A stretch of DNA of 64,000 nt from Antilocapra americana (Eukaryota; Chordata; Mammalia; Artiodactyla; Antilocapridae): the NCBI GenBank assembly GCA_007570785.1, contig ML662449.1:12029564-12093563 (forward strand), in the 5' to 3' direction. The notes beneath the pieces are model-generated. The model saw only the letters and a program-made list of their open reading frames with translations. It searched no databases and was not told where the DNA came from. The first letter of the stretch is position 1. Each line of letters begins with the position of its first letter. Both the position numbers and the translations under genes were made by a program. Positions 33,835 to 44,294 of this stretch are shown piece by piece.

Positions 33835-34300
33835 TGTTTCTTAATAGTCAAAGTCTCAGCAGGAAACAGTATTCCACTTAAATGATTCAACTAAAGAGAC
33901 TTGAATGAAGGGACTTTTGACAGAGATGTGACAAAACATGAAGCATGGAAGACCAAGAACTTAGATCTTGCTATTCTCAGGTCTGCAGGGGAAAGGGGAG
34001 GAAATGGTGTTGCTAGAATCTATGAGAGTGGGTGCCCTGGAGAAAGGGCCACCTGCAGAAGCTGTGGCTATGGAGGGATGGTCCTGCTGTAACAGGAGCC
34101 CAAAGTAGGAAGGAGCAGGGAATAAATAGCCCAACCTTTCTCCCCTCTGACCCACTGGTCTCTTTCTGGTGCCTTCCTGTTGAGGAATCCAACTGGAAGC
34201 TGGTTGGCAAAGGAGCTTGGTCCCTAGGGGTCAACATTTCCAGGCACAGAGCAAAGAAGAGAATGAATCTTAAGAGACTGAGAATAATCACACATTCTTA
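33835..34300. repeat. Probable ancient repeat, family uncertain
   Basis: AATGATTCAACTAAAGAGACT, GGGCCACCTGCAGAAGC, CAACTGGAAGCTGGTTGGC and the final CAGGCACAGAGCAAAG resemble a common dispersed mammalian repeat. Short open frames here on both strands are not convincing genes. Confidence 0.35.
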
Positions 34301-35204
34301 TAATAAAAATATTTATTTATAAATATATAAATAACCCATAAACACATTTTCCTATATTCTCTCCTAAATGTTTTTAAGTTTTGTTTCACATATTTAGACA
34401 TTGGTCCTCTTGAAATATTTTTTTTTAAAATCAGGTACCTAATTTTATTTTTCATGCAGGTAACCGGGTGACCTTTAGTTACTTATTGAATAGCCTATTC
34501 TTTCCCACTGATCTGTTGCCTCACCTCTGTCATACTTTATGCTTACATATATGTGTGGGTCTGTTTCTGCACTCTCGATGCTGTTCTGCTGATCTATTTA
34601 TCCCTTGCCAACACCACTCTGTTTTAATTACTAGAATTTTATAATAAGCCTTGATATCTGTTGGCCACATCCCCCATCTTGTCCTTTAAACTTATTAAAG
34701 CTGTCTTTTGTCCTTTGTTATTCCAGATGATTTTTGGATTTGCTGAAGTTCCATGGGCAGGGAGGAGGGGAGTATTGGGATTTAAGTTGGAATCACATTT
34801 AATTTATTGATGCGTTTTGGGGAGACTTGAATAGTATTAAGTATTCTTGTCCATAAATGGTCTGGTTCTCCATTAACTCTTTTCTTCTGATGAACTTTTG
34901 GAAAGGTTTCTGTCTTCTCACTTTTCATTTTTCGTTGTAATGTGGAAATAGTAATTCTGGAGTCTCTATCTTTAGAGCTTTTTTTTTTAATCACTAAAAT
35001 TGAAACCATGATGTCTAATAGTTCTAAAGTAGTGACAAATTAGGATTGATTGAAAATGAATGTCTGATTCATCAAAATTCTTTTCAGTCTTTTATAATTT
35101 GGGCTTTAATTTCTTAAAGAAAAGTAAACAGAAATACAAATGATGTTAAAATTACCATCACTATTCCCACAAAAGCTGTTTATCAGCTGTCCCAGTATGT
35201 ACTA

Positions 35205-35236
35205 TGCTGCCCTCTGTGTATGCTGCCCTCTGTGTA
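35205..35236. repeat. Perfect 16-bp tandem duplication
   Basis: TGCTGCCCTCTGTGTA occurs twice head to tail with no mismatch. Confidence 0.95.
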
Positions 35237-35889
35237 ATGAGGCCAAATGAATCACTGTAGCCAAAGTCAGGGAATCTGACACTTTTTCAGTGAGTTTTTT
35301 TTTTTTTAATTTGATATGACTCTTTCATATGTATATTTTCTTTTAAAAGAATCATCTTTAGGAACAACTAAATACATGCATTTTTTTTGGCAAACTCATG
35401 TTTGTGGCGTGTACATTATTTGTAGCAGAACACAATGGCAGTGGGCGTCGATGCTATAGATGATATTCTCGTGGTATTTGCTGCCATCCACTCTCCTTTC
35501 TAAATTTGGTGTTACAGATTCAACTTCTGTTTTCAAAAAGGGAAGTTACATATAGCTCATTCACACTATTATTTTCTCCTTAGAAGCCAGTTTCTCTGAC
35601 AATTGACCATTTAAGGAGTTTCATACACCTCAAACAAGACTTCTCTAAAGACAGCAGTTTTGAAATAAATGTTACTTAGAAAGATAATCTTCAATATTTA
35701 AAGCATGCTTAGGAAAACCATTGACGAGTTGCACAAATGTATCTAATGTAACATTGCTGTTTATCTAAATAGTTTACCTTGGTTTCTTCCTTCTCAGCTT
35801 TCACTTTGCCTTTCTGAAATTTTAATATAAAATATTTTAATTTAAAATACATATTTTCTCAATTTAAAGCAAATATTATTGGACAGTTA

Positions 35890-36075
35890 GATAATTTTGA
35901 AAAGTCTTGTTTATTCTGGCAATATGTCTTTAAAGAACAATTCTGCATTGGTGACTAAAAGATAAAGTCTTGCTTAAGTGTTCCCTCTCCTCCAGAAAAC
36001 CAATAAAAATTCACAGTGGCAAAGTACTGATTCATTTTTTTTGTTGTATGCACTGTTTCCATTTAAACTGTGTTC
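35890..36075 (+). repeat. Unnamed diverged repeat, copy A
   Basis: It shares an ordered series of blocks with 55,490-55,685: GAAAAGTC, GTCTTTAAA, TTCTG, GTGACTAAAA, a TGTT..CTCTCCT / TGTT..TCTCCTT stretch, and CCAATAAA / CCAGTAAA. Both copies are in the same orientation. I do not recognise the family. Confidence 0.5.
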
Positions 36076-39000
36076 TCTGCCCACATGTTTATTTTTAATA
36101 CTTCATAGTATCATACTTCATAGTCTGAAGTTAGAGATATTTCCCAGGCATCTATACACATTAAAGCTTTGACCTTTTTTTTTTCACTTCTCAAAGTAGA
36201 AGTTTTATATATGGGACTTCAAAAAGTGGCTTGAATATGTTATTTACACTCCCCAAAATCACCCTACTTCTCTTAAATGACCTCTTTACTCACAGGTGAT
36301 TTAAAGGTACACAATCTTAGATCGTTTCTACAACAGATATGTGTATCACAGAAAATTGGATGTGAAGTTGGTTTTATGTTCTTCCAAACTCCTCTGTGAA
36401 AGTAGTCCACATTGTAGCCACCTTTTCAGACTCTTAGCTCTGGGAAGGGGCTACAGGAACCTTTGGGCCCTAGTGCCTCATCTGGCGGGAGGTGGACACA
36501 GCCCTCGAGATGGGAAGGCCCTGATTCAGCTTCCTTGCTGACTATGGCTGAAAAACTACACTGAGGTCTTCTGACCAACCACATGTGCTCTTTTCACCGG
36601 AACCAGTGCTAATCCTAAATCTGTGACATAGCAGATTAAGAAACTAAAAAGTCAGTGATCAATCATAGTGATTTATTTGTACAAGATCTTCAAACTCCTG
36701 CTCCAGGACTCTTCCTCTTATCAGGCTTGGTCCCTGGAACAAAGATGGTCTGGAGGCCACACAATGTCTAACATTCATATAAGTTTTCTAGGGAAGCCAG
36801 AAGTGCCGGGTACCTTCAGAAGAAGGTGAATTGCTCAAGAAGGGAGCATGGTTTATAGACAGGAAATCCATGGTTAACATGCAGATAGGCCAGCATGTAG
36901 AGGCCAGAGAGGTAGTGCTGTCTGGGGAACTGAGGACAAGGAGAGAGGTTTCTGAGGAGCACCCACCAGCCATGGAGGAGCAGCATCTGGCGGGAAGGGA
37001 GCATTGAAGAGTTGGCACCAGGGAAGGCTTTCTCTTTCCAGCTGAGAGAAGGTGAAAGCAAAAGCCAGAGTGTCTAAGGAGAGCCACTCCATTTATCAGA
37101 AGATTTTACTAGGAAATAGTGGCCAGTGAAGTAGGGAGGAAGCTCATGCTCAACAGAAGCCATCTCATCTAGAAATAGAAGGGACTAGTCAAAGATGCCA
37201 GAAAAAAGAAAAGAGTTTCAAGAGCGTCTTAGTCCAATATCATCATTAAAATTTTGTTATAAATAAGGATTTAAATATTGTCAGATATTTAAAAAAGAAA
37301 AATGTGTGTTCACTAACAGGAAAATGACTCTCTCTCGGAACACAAGGGGCCGTCATTGCAAAGCAGCCTGGTAACAGTGGGGGAAACTGCGAGAATGGCT
37401 CTTCACTGGAGTTGAAGCTCTGCTCTTGTGAAGCATGACTGCAAGGACAGGCAGGAGAAAGCCTGACCCGAGGAGGTAGGGAAAGAGATGGAGAAGACTT
37501 TGCAGAGGCAGATGAGTTAACTGGCTCCTTTGGTACTGTCAAGTTTTAACTTTCTAGTGGCTAAAAAGTACTGAACCTGTTCATGCTGTCTTTGTGAGCG
37601 TGTTCATTAGTTTTCCTTGTCATCCTATCCTGTGTCAACTCTCTGATAACCAGTTAGGTGATGTGGGACTTCCAGACTTTATTTTGAAGATTTATTAATA
37701 GATTTCAGTGATCAATGAATGGGAAGTCCGCACTCAGTTAGACTCTGTATTTCCCATGAAAAGATGATTTAACCCAGCTGGCTATGTTATTGTGTTTAAT
37801 AACTGAAACATTTATGGGGGGCCTAAGACCAGTATTTCCAAGGTATATAGATGGATGATTATGACCGGTATTTCTTGTGGAACTTGAAAGATAAAACATA
37901 ATAAAGGAGAAAGGATAAGTTTGAAAACTGTTGTGAAGTCTTTCTCAGTTCATATAGCTCGCTTGTCCTTGTGTCAGTTCTTTGGTGCATATTAATGAAG
38001 TGCTAAAAGTGGCCTTCAGTTAGTGCAGTCATCTGGTCGTTTGCAAGACATGAGGGTACAGAAACTTTCAAGAGAAGCAGTGAAGTGCAAACTAGTACCC
38101 AGAACACAGAGCAATGCTGAGAAGCACCTCTCTGAAATTAAACTCATGAGTATTTTTAAAAATTACCATCACAGTCCTATACTTACAAGAGCAGTGTTTC
38201 CTTTCTCCCTAAACAGATATGTTCCTGATAGTTAAATGTGGATGACTGGCCTAATTTCTTGTATGTGCAAGTGAGAGGGAGAAACTCTAAATCCGGAGAG
38301 TAGGATTATTTTAAATGGGCTTTTAAGTGTCCCAGAGAGTGAAAGTGTGAAAACCACACTTATGTGTTCACTAAGCATTTCTTGTTCATTTGCTAGGAAT
38401 AAACAATATTTTTAAAAAATCATGCATACTAAAGGGAGTTGACTTCAAAAGCTCTGGGAGGGCCTTTCCTTAGCCTCGTGGAGTTGAATTCCAAGGACCA
38501 GGCAGGAATTGCTGTGCTGGGCTGTGGGGGACTCAGCCCTAGGGGAAGGGACTGTGTACCACCTGGTGAGGGACCCCATGAGCAGGTGTTCAAATGGCCA
38601 CTTCATGCTTTGACTTCTTGGTAAAAGATGCCAGAATCTCAAAGTGGGGGAAGTGGGACACATATATATCATAGATACCTGTATACAAAATGATAAGGCA
38701 TTTAAAATCTTCAAAAGTGTGGGAAGGTGAAAAATATTTTACCCCAGAACTCAGATTGCTTTCCTAAGAACTCAGACCTTTACTGAGCACACACAGAATT
38801 CGTGTTTTAGCAAAATCATGCGTCCACTCTGGAGACACAAAAATTGTCACTTTGATCTTTAGTTCTTCCAGTAATTTATTTGCTAGAATATATCCAAGTG
38901 TCACAAAAATTGTGCAAGTCCAACTTGCTGCTCACTTTATGAATAACAGTTTAAATTTATTTTAAATTCAAGAGAGCCTCTGGCCTCTGCTACAGAGATA

Positions 39001-40335
39001 TCACAGGATTATTGCAGTTTCTATTTCAATGGCTTCTCTTTAATGTGAGTGGGTTGTTCGGAAAGTGTTAGTTGTGTCCTCTTTGAAAGGCAGAATTCTG
39101 GAAATGAAAAATATCTTAGTCTCATGGCAAAATGTTTGAATCCTGTGCCACTTAGGCACAAACTGAGCAGGATATGCTGAGGGCCTGACTTCCATGATGA
39201 GTAATTTGGAATGCCATTGTAATGAAATTTTCCAAAGATATCCACAAATCATTAGCTTTTAGCACTGGCTATACTTAAAAAAGAAAAATCTGTGTAACCT
39301 TTTAATTATATCGAGGGTCCAGTAAAAATCTTTTTCATTCCCTTTCAAGATAAAACAAACATTTTCTCCTCTACCAACATTTGAGCCCAGGTTTAATTTC
39401 AATAACATCGTCAATTTTAGACCTATGGTTCCAATAGGTCTCAACTTGTCTTGATGTTAACGACTTATAATCACCTTTATGTTAGGTCTTAAAGCTTTAT
39501 TATCCTTAAATATAACTAGTATGGTGGACCACTAAACTCCAAAGAGATCTGAGACGATACTGATTGGGGTGGCAGCCAAAATTTTAAGGTGCCTGAATTC
39601 CTTTTCGTAACATCTTTAAACTGAATGCGCATGTCATCTTTAAAATAATCATTAATTTTCCAGGGGAGGTCTCCTGTCCTAAGACTTTAAAATTTGCACC
39701 ATTCACACAAGCCTCCCAAAACTAGTATAAATTTCCATGATAAATATAAGTAGTTCAAAGCAGAACTTCTCAAGGAGAAGGAAAAGGCTATCGCTGTGAA
39801 ACTGCGCCTAGGTCCCCTCTGCGTCTCCAAGCCAGGCGTCCCTACCTGCGTTGGCTCTGCCGGGTTTGCACCACGGCCGAAGCCTGCCACGAAGGCTGCA
39901 AAGTCGTTTCAGTCCTGTTCCGGTAAAGTACTCTTGACTTGGTGACCCATTTCAAGTGTTGGGCTGAGGACCCTGCACTCAAGGGGATCTTGTCCCCACC
40001 TCCAGCCGGAGCCCCCATCCTGCCTCTCGGACACTCCGAGGGCCACTCGTTTGTCCGGAGACGCAGGCATCGGAGAGCGTCTCAGCTGCGGACGCGCGGC
40101 CCCCGCCCTCCCGGGACGTCTGTCTCGAAAACCCCGCGGGCATCGTGGATACCGCGCCCCGGGGTCGGATTTTTCTCTTTCCCCATCCTCCCCGCCCCCC
40201 CGGGACCCTGCCTGCCCGGCTAACCAGCCCCAAGTTACAGAATAGCTGAGATGCTTGTCATATTTGCGGTCGCGCGACTCAGCGGGCTGTGCGCGCGCGG
40301 CGCTCGCTGCCGCCTTTGTCACTAGCGGCTCCGTC

Positions 40336-40368
40336 ATTTGCATGAGTGGTCTGAGGGGATTATTGGTG
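40336..40368. promoter_or_regulatory. Octamer and inverted CCAAT box
   Basis: A perfect POU octamer ATTTGCAT at 40336-40343 is followed 18 bases later by ATTGG (inverted CCAAT, NF-Y type) at 40362-40366. These are motif matches; occupancy is inferred. Confidence 0.5.
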
Positions 40369-40582
40369 GTTAGTTGTGGTCCCCTGGCCGGAGTGTCTCG
40401 TTTCCTCTCCCCTTCTCCTTAAGCTTTTCCCTTAAGAAAAAATCAAGGGCGCGCCGGCTGGGAAGGGAGCCGTGGGCGGCGCTGCCACCCGGCGTCTCGC
40501 GTGCTCTGCCTGCCCCTTCCTGCTCCTGGGGCGGCCGGGGCCCCGCTCGGCATTTATCGCGCCTCCCGGGACCGCCGGGGGA

Positions 40583-40650
40583 GGGGGCGGGGCAGGCCGA
40601 GGGGCGGGGCCTGGCGGCCGGGGGCGGGGCAGGCCGAGGGGCGGGGCCTG
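40583..40650. repeat. Perfect 31-bp direct repeat of a double GC box
   Basis: Two identical 31-bp units (40583-40613 and 40620-40650), separated by GCGGCC. Each carries GGGGGCGGGGC and, after AGGCCGA, GGGGCGGGGCC, giving four consensus Sp1/KLF sites in 68 bases. This is the most likely core activator block of the SERTAD2 promoter. Confidence 0.95.
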
Positions 40651-40689
40651 CTGAGCCCGGGGTCCGGAGCTCGCGGGAGGCTCGCTGGC

Positions 40690-40870
40690 CGCACGTCACT
40701 CCTTCACAGCGAGTGCTGGAGCACTGGCTGCCGCTCGCTCGGTCAGGGCGCCCCCTCCGCCCGCCTCCGGCTTCCTCCTCCGCTGCCTGCCGCCGCCGCC
40801 GCCGCCTCCTCCTCCTCCACCATTGTATAATGCTCCGAGCGCGCAGGCAGAGGACGGCGGAGTCTTAGCT
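40690..40870 (+). promoter_or_regulatory. SERTAD2: Probable SERTAD2 core promoter / start region
   Basis: Contains a half CRE (CGTCA at 40694-40698), a GCC repeat (about 40790-40806) passing into CTC repeats, and a TATAA-like TGTATAATG at 40825-40832. The exact transcription start cannot be read from sequence. CpG-island promoters usually have dispersed starts, so exon 1 may begin anywhere between roughly 40,650 and 40,900. Confidence 0.5.
40830..40868 (+). other. Possible uORF, 12 codons
   Basis: ATG at 40830-40832 opens MLRARRQRTAES followed by TAG. It is in the mRNA only if transcription starts upstream of 40,830. Confidence 0.4.
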
Positions 40871-40933
40871 TCGGTCTCGCCTCCTGCCCGCTCCCCGGCG
40901 CCACCCTCGGGCCCCCGGAGCGGGGGATTCCGC

Positions 40934-40948
40934 ATGGAGCGGGAGTAG
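40934..40948 (+). other. uORF in SERTAD2 leader (M-E-R-E-stop)
   Basis: ATG GAG CGG GAG TAG with a C at -3 and G at +4, a moderate initiation context. Confidence 0.65.
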
Positions 40949-40976
40949 CTTGAGGAGTGGGCAGAAACCCCTCCCG

Positions 40977-40985
40977 ATGTGCTAG
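40977..40985 (+). other. uORF in SERTAD2 leader (M-C-stop)
   Basis: ATG TGC TAG, only two codons, in the last 31 bases of exon 1. Confidence 0.65.
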
Positions 40986-41002
40986 TTCCCAGGTGGAGCT
41001 GC

Positions 41003-41007
41003 ATGTG
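41003..41007 (+). other. Start-stop uORF completed by splicing
   Basis: The exon ends ...GCATGTG. Joined to exon 2 (ATATATG...) this gives ATG TGA, a start codon followed at once by a stop, with only three bases (TAT) before the SERTAD2 start. The intronic continuation (ATG TGG TAA) would read differently, so the element exists only in spliced mRNA. Confidence 0.7.
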
Positions 41008-44000
41008 GTAAGTTCTCCCTGCGCCGGCTTGGAGGGGATTCTCGGATGCGCGGGGCTCCGGGTGGGTGGGGGCAGCGTTGGGACCCGGCCAGGGCCGGGT
41101 GAGCCTGGAGGGCGGAGGAGGGGCCCGGGCGGCCGCGAGGGTCGCGGGAGCCTCGGCGAGAGGGACCTGGGCTGGAGCAGGTACCGGGAGGAGCGCTCCC
41201 TCCCGCTGCTCCCCGGCCCAGAGCTCTTGGACCCCCGGGGCCGGCGCCGGGGACCCCCAGCGGTCTCAGGCAAATCTGCTGGGGGAAGGGCAGGGGACGG
41301 GCAGTCACGGACCGGGGTCAGGAGGGGGTCGGGAGCTAACCAGAGCCCAACGGTGGGGCAGAGGGAGCTTGGAGCTGTCGCTTTTACAGCCGGGATCTGT
41401 GTGAGTGTTGTGGCGGTTGTGTTGTTGTGAACATGCGAGACTTTTTTTTTAAGACTCGTATTGGTGGCGCGACGGCTGCTTCACTTTTCAGTCCTGTGGC
41501 CGGGTTTGCATCCAGCTTGCTTTAGTGTATTTCTGTGAGTTGCCCTGTGTTTTAGCTTAGAAACATCCCTCTCCGCCCTCTTTTCGCCCGTACCCAAGTG
41601 AATTGATTTTGAATGTGTATGTGTGTTAAACTTGATGTCTCATTGGTTTTTTAAGTTAGAAATCTACAAGTCATCTTAGTGGTGACCGCCTATGACTGAG
41701 AGGGAGGGGGCCGAGGGGAGCCAGCTGTCCCAGGCCCTGGACTTTGTACCAAGACGTGGTGCCCTCAGAGCGCCCCTGCATCGAGAGAAAATCATGAATT
41801 TCCTCCCCCCTCCCCCTGCGTTGGCCAGCAGTTATCTTACTTTTTAGCAGAAATAATAGTAATAGATTGAGATAGGAGTAGAATTCTGTGTTTAGCCTTA
41901 AATTTCGCAAAAAGGTTAGGTATCATTTTCTTAGAATAACTTTTTGCTCCCAAGCTGGTTAGTTTCAGGATGTTTCAGGAGGTGAAGAGTAAGTTTTTAC
42001 AGGCACTTAATGGGGAAGGGCAATCAGCAAGGTGAGACATCCAGTCTCAGACTGCACCAGTTTTCGTTTGAATCAAACTGGACAGTCTTCTTTGGTCTTA
42101 AGGAAGATAGTAAATGTTTTCAAGCTTTGTTCATGAAATATGCTTTGTGATTTCTCAATATATGTTAAGAAATGTCCATAACGTGTGTAAAGAGCCTAGA
42201 AGTTGTACTAGCCAATGGGATCCTTGAGGCCTTAAGTGTTCAAAGTAGGCTTTTATAATTAAAGACGAGTTTTTGACAAGAGTGAAGTGGGCTCTTGGCT
42301 CCACTCAACCCCTGGAGGACAGTCCACCTGAGAGCCTCTGGGTTGTTTTGCTGATGGGGGGCTGGGGGGGGTCTAGTTTTCAGCTACCCAGAAGCCATAA
42401 CTCACCCCTAGAGCTCCTCCCACTCCTCCCCCTTTTTATAGCAGTCTATTCTGATTTGAGTGTGGTAGGGTGTGCTCTGAGGATGAAAATACCCATCCTG
42501 AGATCTCAGCTTCTGGCACAAGCAAGAAGAGCTTGTTCGTGGATCTCCACTTTCCTGTTCATTTCAGCTATTTCTCTTTTTTTTTTCGTGGAAAAAAAAA
42601 GAGAGATAAATGTTAGAACGTTTGCCTTTAACTTTGTTGATTTACTTAGAGATATTATATGTTAATGTAAAATTGTTTATGTTGTTCATCAAGTTTGGAA
42701 CCCTTTAAAATAACTTTATTTCTCTCCCCTCCTCCTAATTAAAATGTGCATAACCATGTTGCTCTCAGGTGAGAAATCTTATGAAATGGACTGGCAGCCT
42801 CTTTTTTTTTTTTTTTAACATTCAGCTCTGTTCTTGGGTAATTACGATAGGAGACTTAAATTTTATAATACCAACCAAGTGTAAGACATGAATGTTCTAG
42901 GGAACAGTTTTATTGTCAGGCGAGTGTCACAGCTTCTTAGGTAACAGCTGCTTGGGCCTGTTTCCCTTAAAAAACTAAGAAAGGGATATTAGCTCACATT
43001 TAGAAACCCTTTAGACCTCTGTTGAATTGTCCCCTTGAAAGCCTTTTATTTAATTGAGAAGCTGAAATGTAAACTTTACCCAGTTGCCATGCACTAAATT
43101 ATTAATAATGAGCATAGTTAAATGGTATTTATTTTGATATTTTAAAACTCAAATTTGTGTAGCAGCTGATAGCTTTTGGCATATGCTATTTTAAACAGTG
43201 TTCCAATGGCAGAATGAGTTGCAACACTACTTAGAAAGGTACACACACACAAAATAGATTAAAAACATATAAGGGGACATTGAAGATACATATGTACAAA
43301 TAAATCAAGATTTTTTTCTGTCAAAAATTAAGCTGATGAAAATAAAAGCATACTTCAAATTATCAGTAACAAGTTATACTAAAAGTTTGCCCATGGTCAA
43401 AATATTTTACACTTTAGCTATTAAGAAAGATAAAAGCTACAACAGAAACTTTTAGAAGTTTCTTTTGCTGTGATTTCTTGTTAAAAAACAAATACTAATA
43501 AAAGCATGAAGTTTTATTTTGCATTTTGTTTATATCAAAAAAATCAAGACAACTTTGTTAGTATTGTAGCATAGACTTTAAAAATGTGTAGGTTAATATG
43601 ATATTTTGGAGTATGAACTCTAACGCACTTGTAGAATTTTTTAAAACTTTGTTGCTACAGAAATTTCATATTTACTGTTACAGCCTATCCTGTAGGAGAT
43701 GGCTGTAATTGAGGTAGTTTCTTGGAAAAGCAGAGGTGGGGTGGGGGAAGAGAGAGGAGAGAGAGGTGTCTCTGATTACTGAGTGCAAAGATCAGGTGTA
43801 TGCTCAAGGCACCAGAGGGCAGGCTCCAGTTTTAAGTGAAAATGGCCTTGAAATAAGGGCAACACCCACCTGCGCGGTCTTTCCATTAATCGGCACTGAC
43901 CAGCAGAACAGGGTCATCTAAAAATGCGGTGGCCACTGCGTGTGCGCAAATCATGTCTTTTCTACCAGCTGTTAATATTATTCCTTAAACAGCAGACAGA

Positions 44001-44066
44001 ACCCCCCCAAGCTAGGACTCCTGCTTAAAGAAATGTGTAGATATTTAATTTAATTCTAATATTCCT

Positions 44067-44294
44067 TTTTTAAATTTATTTTCACTCGGAGGATAATTGC
44101 TTTACAGTGTTGGTGTTGGTTTCTGCCATACATTGGCATGAATCAGCCTGTGGCAGGTATACACGTCCCCTCTCTCTTGAACCTCCCTCCCACCTCCCAC
44201 CCCATCCCACCCCTCTAGGTTGTCACAGAGCCCCCAGTTGAGCTCCCTGTGTCTTACAGCAAATTTCCACTGGCTGTCTACTTTACATATGGTT
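44067..44294 (-). mobile_element. Ruminant L1 3' end insertion, antisense
   Basis: TTTAAATTTATTTTCACTCGGAGG-type start, TTGCTTTACAGTGTTGG, CCATACATTGGCATGAATCAG and CCTCCCACCTCCCACC are the reverse complement of the L1 3' UTR. A 15-bp target-site duplication is present at 44052-44066 and 44295-44309 (13 of 15 match, core TTCTAATATTC). Confidence 0.9.

Larger units (their letters stand above)
32340..35020 (-). repeat. Old L1 LINE pieces, antisense, heavily interrupted
   Basis: Reverse-complement L1 can be followed in three blocks. 32,390-32,690 has GCTATTACAAGCAAAGCTACT. 33,250-33,690 has TATCTCTTCACATTTCTTGG and ATTAATCTTTTGTTGATTAT. 34,340-35,020 has TCTGTTTCTGCACTCTCGATG, TTACTAGAATTTTATAATAAG and TTATTCCAGATGATTTTTGG. 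A Bov-A fragment, a CHR-2 copy and an unnamed segment lie between them. Confidence 0.7.
35021..39700. other. Repeat-poor 4.7-kb block upstream of the promoter
   Basis: The largest stretch of the upstream flank without a young SINE or a recognisable LINE. It contains a 16-bp tandem duplication (35205-35236) and a segment at about 35,890-36,075 with a diverged partner in the SERTAD2 intron. I see no gene. Such clean sequence next to a developmental-type promoter often holds regulatory elements, but that is inference. Confidence 0.4.
40860..41007 (+). other. SERTAD2: SERTAD2 exon 1 (non-coding leader), 5' end approximate
   Basis: The 3' boundary is set by a consensus donor, GTG|GTAAGT, at 41007/41008. 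The leader contains at least two complete short upstream ORFs and the first five bases of a third that is finished by exon 2. The start given is a guess, since transcription may begin further upstream. The SERTAD2 gene is known to have a non-coding first exon and its whole reading frame in the last exon, which fits this arrangement. Confidence 0.7.
39950..41430. promoter_or_regulatory. SERTAD2: SERTAD2 CpG island
   Basis: About 1.5 kb of very GC-rich, CpG-dense sequence beside AT-rich flanks. It spans the proximal promoter, exon 1 and the first 420 bases of the intron. It contains GGCGCGCC at 40,449, long GC-box runs and a GCC/CTC repeat. Long open frames on both strands (for example 144 residues on the minus strand, 157 on the plus strand) follow from the lack of AT-rich stop codons and are not called as genes. 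Confidence 0.9.

Noticed and set aside
39909..40343. A 144-codon minus-strand frame in the CpG island as a protein gene
   Set aside because: Low-complexity composition expected from CpG-rich DNA, with no domain, no homology I recognise and overlapping frames on both strands. Kept only as a possible antisense RNA.
40957..41430. 157- and 112-codon plus-strand frames across the exon 1 donor
   Set aside because: They start at GTG or ATG in GC-rich sequence and read straight through a consensus GTAAGT donor into the intron.
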